Source: Cyclobacteriaceae bacterium
GTDB lineage: Bacteria; Bacteroidota; Bacteroidia; Cytophagales; Cyclobacteriaceae
Assembly: GCA_016787725.1 (NCBI GenBank)
Contig: JAEUTZ010000002.1
Location: forward strand, 186,001 to 250,000
Reading direction: 5' to 3'
DNA: 64,000 nt
The translations under genes were made by a program, and so were the position numbers. Shown one piece after another: positions 43,941 to 55,100 of this stretch. The notes beneath the pieces were generated by a model. The model had not been told where the DNA came from. It was given only the letters and a program-made list of their open reading frames with translations, and did no database searches. Within the stretch, counting starts at the first letter, position 1, and each line of letters starts with the position of its first letter.

Positions 43941-44762
43941 TTATTTTTTGAGAAAATAGGCAACAGCTTTCTTCACCGAACCATGCTGAAGGAGCAGTTG
44001 TTTGGCCTGCTCATAATCACTGATCCGGGCATTTTCCATCACCATTTTAATGCCGCGGTCTACCAACTTATCGTTAGTTAATTGCATGTTCACCATTTTG
44101 TTGTCCTCCACCCGGCCCAGCCGGATCATGATGGAAGTGGAAATCATATTCAGCACCAGCTTCTGGGCGGTACCGCTCTTCATGCGGGTGCTGCCCGTTA
44201 CAAACTCAGGACCCACAATTACCTCAATCGGGAAATCAGCCTGTTGACTTACGGGAGAGTTTGGGTTGCAGGAAATACTACCGGTTACAATTCCATTTTC
44301 GCGGCATTTTTTTAACGCGCCAATGACATAGGGTGTTCGCCCGCTGGCGGCAATTCCAATCACCACATCCTTATCGCTGATCTGATACCCTTGCAGGTCC
44401 TTCCATCCTTGTTCGGTACTATCTTCGGCAAATTCCACCGCGCGGGTAATTGCTTCATCCCCGCCCGCAATGATTCCAATCACCAGCCCATACGGTACTC
44501 CATAGGTGGGCGGACACTCACTGGCATCAACAACCCCTAACCGGCCACTGGTGCCAGCTCCCATATAAAAGAGCCGCCCTCCTGTTAACATTTTATCGGT
44601 AGCTGCATTCACCAATGCTTCAATTTGAGGAATCGCTTTCTCAACGGCCAGCGGAACTGATTTGTCTTCTTTGTTGATGTTCTGCAGAATCTCAGTTACC
44701 GACATTTTTTCGAGATGCCGGTAGCGCGAAGGTTGCTCGGTAATTTTTATAAATTCACTCAT
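43941..44762 (-). CDS. murQ: N-acetylmuramic acid 6-phosphate etherase
   Basis: A 273-residue SIS-domain enzyme that cleaves the lactyl ether of MurNAc-6-phosphate, giving GlcNAc-6-phosphate and D-lactate. TGGRLFYMGAGTSGRLGVVDASECPPTYG (residues about 60-90, read as two adjoining motifs), GIAASGRTPYV and EFVTGSTRMKSGTAQKLVLN are the family signatures with the catalytic Glu. It starts 12 bp after the anmK stop. The end is slightly shorter than E. coli MurQ, lacking part of the C-terminal helical region. Confidence 0.95.
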   Translation of the reverse strand: MSEFIKITEQPSRYRHLEKMSVTEILQNINKEDKSVPLAVEKAIPQIEALVNAATDKMLTGGRLFYMGAGTSGRLGVVDASECPPTYGVPYGLVIGIIAGGDEAITRAVEFAEDSTEQGWKDLQGYQISDKDVVIGIAASGRTPYVIGALKKCRENGIVTGSISCNPNSPVSQQADFPIEVIVGPEFVTGSTRMKSGTAQKLVLNMISTSIMIRLGRVEDNKMVNMQLTNDKLVDRGIKMVMENARISDYEQAKQLLLQHGSVKKAVAYFLKK

Positions 44763-44774
44763 GTCATTTTTTAT

Positions 44775-45971
44775 CTACCCGGGAAATGAAATCTTACCCA
44801 TGGCCACTGAAGGAATTTTAGAACGTGTTCCAAAATTAACATTTCCACCCGCCAATGCTTCATTCGCAAGAACCGCAAACAACACGGCCTCTTTCGCATC
44901 GCCCGGAATCCCTAATTCATTCATTTTATGAAACGTTACCTGGGGCAGCCGCGCTCGTAATCCTTGCATCATCATCGGATTGTTTGCCCCACCGCCACTG
45001 GTGTACAACTGGAAAGTTTTTTTTCTTTTAATCACACGCTCAATCGCATCGGCCATTGTTTCAACACTGAAACGGGTTAGTGTGGCTAATAAGTCTTGCA
45101 CCGAGATTCTTTCCGTACCACTGGCTCGTTGAGCTTGCCGAACATACTCCATATTGAAGAGTTCGGGGCCGATCGTTTTTGGAAAGGATTGCCTGAAAAA
45201 CGGATGAGACTTTAACGCCTTCAACAACGTTGGGTGCACGATTCCCTGCCTGGCAAGAGCTGCGTCCTTATCAAAATATTTGCCTGGATAATAGTGACGA
45301 ACAGTTTGATCCAGCAGGGTGTTGGCCGGCCCCGTATCCGTAACAAACACTGCACTTGCTTTGGCGGATCCGGGTAAGAATGTAAAGTTTCCAATACCAC
45401 CGGCATTCAACATGATGCGATCCTCACCCTTCCTGGAAAACAAGAGATAATCACCATACACTGCCAACGGAGCCCCCTCACCACCGGCAGCCACATGCTT
45501 TTGCCTGAAATCGCTAAGCGTCATGATGCCTGTAACAACCGCCAGGTGATCACCATCTCCGATCTGCAACGTGGAATTTCGCTTGGCATCCGGGTACAAA
45601 AACCGGGGTGCGTGAAAGACGGTTTGACCATGCGATGCAATCACATCCACTTGTGAGGGTTTATACTTCCATTTCTTCAATGACTTTAACACCAATTGTC
45701 CATGCAATACCCCGATGGCAGCATTCAACTCGGTTAACTTCTGAAAATTGATGCGTGTGTTGGCAAAGATTTCAAGAATTCGCTTTCTGATAGACGCCTC
45801 ATACGGCCAGGTCTGAAAGGCTTCCAGTTTCACGTTCGTGGCAAGTCCACTTCCTGTTATCCGGCATAAGGCCACATCCAATCCATCCAACGAAGTTCCG
45901 GACATCAGGCCAACAATCAACCGTGATTTTCGGGCGGCAATTCGACTTAAGGCAGAAACATTCTTGTTCAT
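44775..45971 (-). CDS. anmK: Anhydro-N-acetylmuramic acid kinase
   Basis: A 398-residue kinase that opens the 1,6-anhydro ring and phosphorylates anhydro-MurNAc to MurNAc-6-phosphate. LIVGLMSGTSLDGLDVALCR near the N-terminus, DVIASHGQTVFHAP, MLNAGGIGNFTFLP, FVTDTGPANTLLDQ and YTSGGGANNPMMMQGL are conserved family stretches. It heads the murQ/nagB-fusion strand run and is divergent, by 90 bp, from the GSCFA gene. Confidence 0.95.
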   Translation of the reverse strand: MNKNVSALSRIAARKSRLIVGLMSGTSLDGLDVALCRITGSGLATNVKLEAFQTWPYEASIRKRILEIFANTRINFQKLTELNAAIGVLHGQLVLKSLKKWKYKPSQVDVIASHGQTVFHAPRFLYPDAKRNSTLQIGDGDHLAVVTGIMTLSDFRQKHVAAGGEGAPLAVYGDYLLFSRKGEDRIMLNAGGIGNFTFLPGSAKASAVFVTDTGPANTLLDQTVRHYYPGKYFDKDAALARQGIVHPTLLKALKSHPFFRQSFPKTIGPELFNMEYVRQAQRASGTERISVQDLLATLTRFSVETMADAIERVIKRKKTFQLYTSGGGANNPMMMQGLRARLPQVTFHKMNELGIPGDAKEAVLFAVLANEALAGGNVNFGTRSKIPSVAMGKISFPG

Positions 45972-46060
45972 GTCGTTTTCATCTGTTGATTCACCCAGAC
46001 TTGTGATTCTTTACCCGGAACGTGCTAACTTTCCAGCTTCTAAAAGTATTCAAAATCCAA

Positions 46061-47038
46061 ATGGCGCATTCGTTTCGAACCGAAATAAATTGTTCACCCG
46101 GTCAGTCGATTGAATTGCAGCATAAAATTCTGACGCTTGGTTCGTGTTTTGCCGATCAGTTTGGAAGTTGGCTTCAGACCAATAAATTTCAGGTATTGAC
46201 CAACCCGTTTGGAACTGTGTATAATCCGATTTCAATTCACACCTTGCTGACCAGCGCACTCGACCTTACTCTGGAGCAAGAACTCTTTCTGGAGCGGGAT
46301 GGGTATTGGTTTCATCACCACTATCATTCTCTATTTACAGATCGAACGAAAGAAAGTCTGGGTGTGAAGATCAACCAGCAGCAGCAAAAGGTCAAAGAAT
46401 TTCTGTACCAAACGGATGTAGTAATTCTTACCTATGGCACCGCCTGGGTGTATCAATTAAAATCCAACCAAAAGCGTGTCTCAAATTGCCACAAAGTACC
46501 GGGCTCAAGCTTTGAAAAAAAGTTATTATCCGTGGATGAAATTGTGGACTCGTTTCAACGGCTGGTGCTGAAGGTGCGTGCTATTCAGCCAACCGTGCGC
46601 ATTTTACTAACCGTGAGTCCTGTTCGGCACCTCAAAGACACCCTCGAATTAAACAGTGTCAGCAAGTCTGTCCTTCGGTTGGCCTGTCATCATTTGCGAC
46701 AGCCGGGCGTAGAGTACTTTCCGGCTTATGAGTTGCTATTGGACGACTTGCGCGATTACCGCTTTTATGATCGAGACATGATTCACCCCTCGCCTGAAGC
46801 CCGTGACTACATTAATAATAAATTCAGCGACCGGTACTTTTCAGAGGCCACTAAAAAATTAATTGGCATGTTGAACGAAGTCCATCGAGCCCTCGCCCAC
46901 AAACCGTTTCAACTGGCGTCACCAATACATCAGCAATTTCTGGTGGAAACCCTGAAGAAACTGGAGTTGATTAACGTGCACTTGCCCGTACAAACTGAAA
47001 TCGATCAGATCCAATCTCTATTGAACACACATGCCTAA
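46061..47038 (+). CDS. GSCFA domain-containing protein
   Basis: 325 residues from ATG 46061. The family name motif appears as [15 protein letters not shown] near the N-terminus; [24 protein letters not shown] and [14 protein letters not shown] are further conserved stretches, ending with the [17 protein letters not shown] motif. GSCFA proteins are SGNH/GDSL-like and are probably esterases or acyltransferases; no substrate is known. An upstream in-frame ATG at 46022 would add a hydrophobic 13 residues that do not look like a signal peptide. The gene overlaps the next by 8 bp. Confidence 0.88.
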   Translation: MAHSFRTEINCSPGQSIELQHKILTLGSCFADQFGSWLQTNKFQVLTNPFGTVYNPISIHTLLTSALDLTLEQELFLERDGYWFHHHYHSLFTDRTKESLGVKINQQQQKVKEFLYQTDVVILTYGTAWVYQLKSNQKRVSNCHKVPGSSFEKKLLSVDEIVDSFQRLVLKVRAIQPTVRILLTVSPVRHLKDTLELNSVSKSVLRLACHHLRQPGVEYFPAYELLLDDLRDYRFYDRDMIHPSPEARDYINNKFSDRYFSEATKKLIGMLNEVHRALAHKPFQLASPIHQQFLVETLKKLELINVHLPVQTEIDQIQSLLNTHA

Positions 47039-49013
47039 TCGTCTCATACACGCAACATCACCCTATTTGCTGCAACATGCCCATAACCCGGTGGATTGGT
47101 ATGAGTGGGGTACGGAGGCGTTGCATAAAGCAAAGACGGAAGACAAGCCGATTCTGGTGAGCATCGGATATTCGAGTTGCCATTGGTGTCACGTCATGGA
47201 ACGGGAGTCGTTCGAGAATGAAGACATCGCAGCCCTCATGAACGCGCATTTCGTTTGTATCAAAGTAGATCGCGAGGAGCGGCCCGACATTGACCAAATT
47301 TACATGGACGCAGTACAGGCCATGCAGCAACACGGTGGCTGGCCATTGAATGTATTTTTAACACCGGATCAAAAGCCGTTTTACGGGGGCACTTATTTCC
47401 CACCTAAAAACTGGGCTCAGCTTCTCACGCAAATAGAGCGCACCTTCCAGGCGAAGCGGACGGAAATCAACGAATCCGCAGAAGACCTTGTCCGCCATTT
47501 GCAAACCAGTGACTTGAAACGATTTTCAAAAAACGATGAAGCTGAATTCAGTGCCCGTCTTTTGGATCGCATGTTTGAAATTCTTGTATCGAGATATGAT
47601 CCTGTTTGGGGAGGTATTGAAAAGGCACCCAAATTTGTCATGCCTTCCATCTGGCTCTTTCTGCTGCGGTATTATGCAGCAACAAAAAGTCAACAAGCCC
47701 TGGCAATGGTTACCCATACACTGAAGCAACTGGCCTTTGGCGGTATCTACGATCAGGTGGGTGGTGGTTTTTCGCGATACTCGGTGGATGGTGAGTGGTT
47801 TGCTCCCCATTTTGAGAAGATGCTGTATGATAATGCGCAATTGCTCTCGCTTTATTCTGAGGCTTATTCGATAACGAAAGATCCTATTTTCAAAGAAACA
47901 GTATACCAAACGGTAGGCTGGCTGGAGGATGAAATGATGAACCTGGCGGGCGGGTTTTACTCCGCGCTGGATGCAGACAGTGAAGGCATCGAGGGTAAAT
48001 TCTATACCTGGACGGAGCCAGAACTGCGGGAAGTACTCGGTGAATCAACGGATTTGGTCCTAGAACACTATCACGCCAATGCTGACGGCAACTGGGAACA
48101 CAAAAGAAATATTTTAAGAAGGGATCCGAAAACAGAGACGGTTGAATCGGATGCTATTCTGGCTTTGAAGAAAAAATTACTAATCGCACGCAAAAATCGA
48201 ATTCGCCCGGCATTGGATGACAAGATTCTCACCGGCTGGAATGCAATGATGATCCAGGGATTGGTAGACGCTTACAAAGCCTTTGAAGACGGACACTTCC
48301 TTCACTTGGCGTTAAACACCATCTCGTTTCTGGAACAACATCTTATATCCGACAAAGTATACCGGGCGTATAAAAATAAACGCTCCCAAACCGAAGGTTT
48401 TCTGGAAGACTATGCTTTTTTGATCCAGGCCTATACGTCTTTGTATCAGGTGACTTTTAATGAGGGGTGGCTATTCAAAGCCAAAACCTGGACCGAGTAC
48501 GTCTTGAATCATTTCTATGATTCCCAGGAAGAGTATTTTTATTTTTCTTCCGATGCAGCGGAATCATTAATTGCCCGGAAGAAGGAAGTGTTTGACAATG
48601 TCATTCCTGGCTCCAATTCTGTAATGGCACGGAATTTATTTGCCCTCGGAATCCTGTTGGATCAGGAAGATTGGCAACAACGAGCTGGAAGAATGACGTT
48701 AAAACTTACTAACCTGATTCAAACAGAACCCGTGTACATGAGTTACTGGGCCGTAGTGCTCTGCGAACTCGTGCACGAACCGGCCACGATTGTATTTTCC
48801 GGACCTGATGCTCTGGTTTTGCGGCAGCAGTTGATGAATCAGTACTATCCCTTCGTTATAACGGCAGGCGCAACCGGGCAAAGTGAACTGCTGCTGTTAA
48901 CCGGAAGGGAACCGCTGGCCAATGAAACCCGGATTTTTGTCTGTTACAATAAATCCTGCCAACTCCCGGTAACGGGAGCAGAGGATGCCCGCAAGCAAAT
49001 GAAAATTCTTTAA
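47031..49013 (+). CDS. DUF255/YyaL-type thioredoxin-domain protein
   Basis: A 660-residue cytoplasmic protein. Residues 1-160 are a thioredoxin-like domain with CHWC (Cys50, Cys53; [17 protein letters not shown]), followed by [19 protein letters not shown]; the rest is an (alpha/alpha)6 barrel like N-acyl-glucosamine epimerases ([37 protein letters not shown]). This is the family annotated as thioredoxin domain-containing protein or SSP411/YyaL. Function is not established. It overlaps the GSCFA gene by 8 bp and is translationally coupled to it. Confidence 0.92.
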   Translation: MPNRLIHATSPYLLQHAHNPVDWYEWGTEALHKAKTEDKPILVSIGYSSCHWCHVMERESFENEDIAALMNAHFVCIKVDREERPDIDQIYMDAVQAMQQHGGWPLNVFLTPDQKPFYGGTYFPPKNWAQLLTQIERTFQAKRTEINESAEDLVRHLQTSDLKRFSKNDEAEFSARLLDRMFEILVSRYDPVWGGIEKAPKFVMPSIWLFLLRYYAATKSQQALAMVTHTLKQLAFGGIYDQVGGGFSRYSVDGEWFAPHFEKMLYDNAQLLSLYSEAYSITKDPIFKETVYQTVGWLEDEMMNLAGGFYSALDADSEGIEGKFYTWTEPELREVLGESTDLVLEHYHANADGNWEHKRNILRRDPKTETVESDAILALKKKLLIARKNRIRPALDDKILTGWNAMMIQGLVDAYKAFEDGHFLHLALNTISFLEQHLISDKVYRAYKNKRSQTEGFLEDYAFLIQAYTSLYQVTFNEGWLFKAKTWTEYVLNHFYDSQEEYFYFSSDAAESLIARKKEVFDNVIPGSNSVMARNLFALGILLDQEDWQQRAGRMTLKLTNLIQTEPVYMSYWAVVLCELVHEPATIVFSGPDALVLRQQLMNQYYPFVITAGATGQSELLLLTGREPLANETRIFVCYNKSCQLPVTGAEDARKQMKIL

Positions 49014-49103
49014 CAAATACCGTTACTTATCACGCTTGTCTGGTATTTAAATCTGGTCTTCAGCAGGCGAATTGTGTGGATTTAATTCCGGACCTTCTAA
49101 ATA

Positions 49104-49117
49104 CAATTCCGGAATTG
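49104..49117. promoter_or_regulatory. 14-bp palindrome with an upstream half-site before the giant T9SS gene
   Basis: CAATTCCGGAATTG is a perfect palindrome. The nine bases AATTCCGGA also occur at 49084-49092, exactly 21 bp (two helical turns) upstream of the copy at 49105. The pair lies about 80-110 bp before the ATG of the 2110-residue gene, in a good position for an operator. No regulator can be named. Confidence 0.4.
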
Positions 49118-49192
49118 CGAAAGGGCCTGATTATTTGTATTTTAGTAGTTTCTAAGCATTTATTAACTTATCATTTGGCTTAATCTATTCCT

Positions 49193-52100
49193 ATGAGGAA
49201 ATCTTTACTTGGTTTTTCAGTCTTTCTATTTTTTGGGGCAACAGGGGCTTTCGGACAAGAGCAATTGCCATCAACTGCCTTCGAGCTTGCCACCCGGGGT
49301 TTTGAAGAAAACAGAGGGCAAGTCCGGCATCTGGATGCTCAATATCCCCATCAGGTACAATACATCCTGAAGGATAAAGGTGTGACTTTGTTTTTCCACA
49401 AGACCGGAATCACCTATCAAATGACCTCCTTTGAATATGTGGAAGACGAGAGTCTCTCACCCATGCGGGCGGGAAAAAATCGGAAGAAAGTCAAAAGTGT
49501 AAGTACCTACCGGTTTGACCAGGTTTGGGAAGGTGCTTCTGAAAATACAACCCTGCAAGCTGAGGAACCACTGGCCGGTACCTCGTTCTATTGGTTAGCT
49601 GAATCCCAGGTTGGCGTTTCCCATTACGCTAAAATAATCTACCGGAATATTTACCCGAATATTGATATTGAATATTATATCAAAGACAACCGGCTGAAAT
49701 ACGATGTTGTGGTGAAACCCGGTGGCGATGTACAACAGGTTCAGTTTCAGTATGAGGGCGGTGTCGAGCCTGCTCTGGTCAATGGTAAAATCCAGATTGA
49801 AACACCGTTGGGATTTTTAGAAGAGCAACAACCGGTCACCTATTCGAAGAGTGGTAGAAAATTAAGCAGCCAATATTCAAGGCAGGCTGAACATTTCGGG
49901 TTTTCTGTACCGGAAGGGAATCAGGAACAGGCTTTTACGATTGATCCCGATCTGATCTGGGGGACGTATTATGGAGGAACGCTGGAGGACATCACTTCAG
50001 ATGTGGTGATCGATGTTAGTGGTAATGTCTACTTGGCAGGAACTACGGATAGCAACTCAGGAATTGCTGCATCAGGATTTCAGACAACTTATGCTGGTGC
50101 ATATGATGCCTTTCTTGTGAAATTTAACTCTGCGGGAGTCCGTCAATGGGGCACTTACTATGGAGGCACAGGTGATGAGGCTTCCTATGGTCTTTCGGTG
50201 GATGGAACAGGAAATGTCTATCTATCAGGATACACCAATAGTGCAACTGGAATCTCTCTGGCGGGTGGGCACCAAACCGTTATTGGAGGAAGCTATGATG
50301 CATTCTTAGTAAAATTCAATTCTTCAGGTACGCGCCAGTGGGCCACCTATTATGGAGGAACGGGGGATGATTTTCCATTCTCGAATACCACTGATGGCTC
50401 AGGGAATGTTTATCTTGTTGGTCGTACCAATAGTACATCAGCTATTGCTGTTGGCGGTCATCAAAACATAAATGGAGGTCTGGTTGATGCCTTTCTTGTC
50501 AAATTCAATTCTTCCGGAGTGAGACAATTTGCAACCTACTATGGAGGAACTGGCGATGAATATGGATTGGATTGTGAGGTGGATGCATCTGGCAATATTT
50601 TTTTATCGGGTCAGACTTTTAGTACAAATGCAATATCTACAACGGGGAGCCATCAGATAGCTTATGGCGGAAATCGCGATGCTTTCCTCGTCAAGTTTAA
50701 TTCAGCCGGGGTTAGGCAATTCGGGACATATTATGGCGGTACAGGTGCTGATTTCCTATATGCCTCGACAATAGATGCGGGTGGCAACATAATTATTAGT
50801 GGAGATACAGAGAGTGCTAGCGCTATTGCATCAGGTGGTCATCAAAATTCATTGTTAGGCGTTTATGATGCTTTTGTTGTTAAATTCAATACGTCCGGTG
50901 TGCGGCAATGGGGTACCTACTACGGAAATACTGGTACTGATTATGCAGCCGTGTACAAGTGTATTGCCACAGATGTTAATTCAAACATTTTTCTAACTGG
51001 AAATACCAACAGCACGAGCGGAATTGCATCTGGGGGCGCATTTACTACCCTTGCCGGAGGATCAGACGCCTATTTGGTGAAATTCAATGCGAGTGGAGTA
51101 CGTCAATGGTCTACCTATTTCGGAGGCACATTGGATGAATCAGCAAATGCTGTGGGTTTTGATCCAACCACAGATTATGTTTATATCAGCGGAAACACAT
51201 ACAGCACTTCGGGTATTGGAGTAGGAGGTCATCAATCCACGCTCTCAGGTCTAAATGATGGCTATCTTGCAAAATTCCGAGGTACTGCCCTGCCGATACC
51301 CACCATCACTTCCTTCTCACCCACCAGTGCAGCATCCGGTGCTTCCCTTACGATAACCGGAACCAACTTCAGTGCAACTCCAGCGAATAACACCGTATAC
51401 TTCGGAGGTGCAAAAGCAACCGTAACCGGAGCAACAGCTACCACCCTCACCGTAACCGTACCGGTAGGGGCAACCCACCGACCTATATCGGTAACCATCA
51501 ACTCGTTAACCGCTTACTCTCCACAATCCTTTAAACCTACTTTTTCCGGAAGCGGTACAATTGATGCCACCACGCTGGCAGCCAAAGTTGATTTTACAAC
51601 TGGTACTTTCCCGGATTATGTAAGCCTGGCCGATGCGGATATTGATGGCAAGTCGGATATCTTGGTTTCCAATGGAAACAGCGCAACCTTCTCGGCATTG
51701 AGAAATGTCAGTACTTCAGGATCCATTATCGCATCTTCATTTTCAACCAAGGTTGACTTTACAACTGCGGTATCACCCAATAGTGTCGAGTATGGTGACC
51801 TTGATGGCGATGGTAAACTGGATATGGTGGTGGCCAATGCAACCTCCAATAGTATTTCCCTCTACCGCAATGTGAGTACTCCCGGTGCAATTACCACGGG
51901 CTCCTTTGCTGCCAAAGTAGATTTCAGTACCTCGTTGAGTAACCCCAGAAATCTGGCTATCCGTGACTTTGATGGCGATGGCAAACCCGATATTGCAGTC
52001 AGCAACGGCAATTCAGCCAACGCTGTGGTGTTCAGAAATACAACGTCAGTAGGTGCCTTTACTTCTGGGTCCCTGGCAATTCCCGTATCGTTTACAGCCG

Positions 52101-55100
52101 GAACTTCCCCCAGTGGGATCGCTTCGGGAGATGTGGATGGAGATGGCAAGGCTGATCTCATAATTTCAAATTCCTCATCGAACACCATTTCCGTTTTTCG
52201 AAATACAAGCGTGAGCGGTACCATTTCATTTGCTGCCAAAGTCGATTTCACAACCGGCACTGGTCCGCATAACCTGGCGGTTGCTGATATTGATGGGGAT
52301 GGCAAAGAGGATATCATCGTTCCGAATTCAACTGCCGGTACCGTGTCTGTAATCCGGAACAACAGTACAGTGGGAACAATTTCGCTGGCTGCCAAGGTCG
52401 ACTTTACCGCTGGGTCCAATACAATTGGTATAGCCGTGGGCGATCTGAACGGAGATGGCAAACTGGATGTAATCAGTTCAAACACGCTGTCAAATAACAT
52501 CTCCGTGTTCCGGAATACTGCCACCTCAGGTAGCATCACAACGGGATCTTTGGCAGCCAAGGTTGACTTTACTACGGGTATCGCACCCTCCTATGGTATT
52601 GCGGTCGGTGACCTGGATGGTGATGGTAAACCCGACATCGTGGTTCCTAACTCAGGTACCTCCGCCAATACCGTATCGGTCTTTCGAAATAACAGCAGTT
52701 CTACAGCCACTGAACCCACTGCACAGCCCACGGGCTTTATCTCATCAGCGATTACCTCAAATTCCTTTACTGTTTCATTTACCGCGGCCGCAGGTCCACC
52801 AACAGGCTACCTGGCGGTTTGGAAAATCGGATCAAATCCAACCACTGATCCAGTTGATGGAACTTCTTATGTTGCCGGAGGGTCGTTAGGCGATGGTACC
52901 ATCGGGTACTCAGGTTCAGCAACAACCTTTAACCAAACTGGGATGGGACCAGGCACTACCTATTTTTATAAGATCTACTCTTATAATGGGAGTGGCTCTG
53001 GCATCAACTACCGTCAAGTTTCACCACTTCCAGGTACGGTAACAACTTTAACACCACCCCCTGCCACAGCCGACCTTGCCTTGACCAACGTAACTAATTC
53101 CATTATTGAAGATCTTGTTGCGGTTCGCTTTGTTGATGCTGTCACCGCATTTGCCGTTGGCACTAATGGTACCGCCATCAAAACAATCAATGCGGGAACC
53201 AGTTGGACCAACTTAATATCAGGAACAACAAATACATTATGGAATGTTTTCTTTACGAATACTAATACCGGGTATATAGTCGGAAATTTGGGATTGATCC
53301 TGAAAACAACCAATTCAGGATCGACTTGGTCAACCCTTATTACTGGAACTACCGAGCATCTGTATGCGATTTCCTTCCCTTCCGATAATATCGGTTATGC
53401 GGTGGGCAACAACGGAGCAATCATTAAGACAACCAATGCCGGAACAAGTTGGACTCCATTGACCCTCGGTGCTTCAGTCTCCTACCTGAACTCCGTTGTT
53501 TTTTTTGATGCAAACACGGGGTTAACGTCAGGTCCTGGCGGGGTTTTTAGAACCACTGATGGCGGAACTACCTGGACAAAGGTCAGTACCCTGAGTATTC
53601 TGTGGTTGACATTTCCCACCAGCACTGTTGGATATGGCGTTGGCGAGTCCGGGGCGATTGTCAAAACTTCAAATGGAGGAGTTTCGTGGACTACCCTCTC
53701 ATCAAACACGGGCGAACGACTCTGGGGTGCACACTTTACAAGCACCGATGTAGGTTTTGCTGTCGGTGAAAATGGTACGGCCATCAAAACTGCCAATGGT
53801 GGATCTACCTGGACAACCATGACGATCGATACCGATGTGAGCACAAAAATTCTTTATGCAATTCATTTCGGAACGGTTTCAGAAGGACTTGCCGTTGGTG
53901 AAATTGGAACCATATTAAAAACAGAAGCCGAATTACCCGAAATACCCATCAGTTCTTCCAACTTCAAAAACGAAATTCCCGTTAAGGGTAGCACGTCAGT
54001 CTCGATTACGATTCCTGCCACCGATGTATCACGTGTGGATGAAGTGAACTTGTATGTATTTCCCATCCGTGATATTGCTGATGGAATCTATACGAATGGT
54101 GAAATTTTTCCAGCCACGTTAAGCTCCAATACATACTCCGCAAACATGCAAGATCCAGAAGCGGACCCCATCGGCTATTACTATTTCTTTGAAATAGCTT
54201 ACGATGGATTCAACCGGTATACTTACAGCGATGAGGGGTACGCCTACTTGAAATATGAGAACACCAATACCCTCAAACTCCCCAGCCTCAAAGCGGGATC
54301 GACCACCAGTGATTATCAGATTATTTCGGTTCCCCTGGTGCTAACCAATGCGCAGGTCAGTGCTGTATTCAATGAATTTGGTGCTGCTGATAATAAACAA
54401 TGGCGCATGTTTACCTACCAGAGTGGTAATACCACTCCGCTATCGATCAGTGGTTCCATTACACCCGGCAAAGGGTACTGGTTGATTACGAAGACGGCCA
54501 CTACCATCGATGTAGGACCAGGGAAAACAGTTACTGCGAATGGAGAATCTCCTTTTTCGTTAACCCTTGCAGCCGGCTGGAATCTGATTGGAAACCCTTA
54601 CAATTTTGGTGTTACCTGGAATGCCGGAACCAATGTGCGCGAATTGAAACAGTTCAGCAATGGTACCTATTCTACGTCCAGTACCTTACAACCTTTTGTT
54701 GGCTATTTTGTATTTGCTAATACCCCTGGAAATTATCCTATCCCGGTAACCGGTGCCTTTACCGGAGGCCGAACCCGAACCAACCGGTTCGATCAAACTG
54801 AAACTTCCTGGGAATTACCCATCACCTTACAACGGGGTGATTTGAAAAATGAACTTGGTGGAATTGGTATGCATCAGGAAGCGGATGCTGGATTTGATAC
54901 CTTCGATGAACCCGCGCTACCGATCCCCACCATGCAGAACATGTTTGCGATGATCTTTGACCGACCCGATCTTCCGTATTCACTGAATAAAGAGGTTGTT
55001 CCGGCTGACCAAAACTACACCTGGAACTTTACTATCGACCAACCGGAAGGTAATGATGCGGTGGAGATGAGGTGGGATCCGATGCTCCTGGCCAAATTAA

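Noticed and set aside
49015-49048. AAATACC/GGTATTT inverted repeat after the DUF255 gene as a terminator
   Set aside because: Only a 7-bp A/T-rich stem without a following T-run; not strong enough to annotate.
51862-52560. Long open frame (232 codons) on the minus strand inside the giant gene
   Set aside because: It is antisense to the FG-GAP repeats; the repetitive codon pattern keeps stops out of that frame. Its translation is low-complexity with no recognisable domain.
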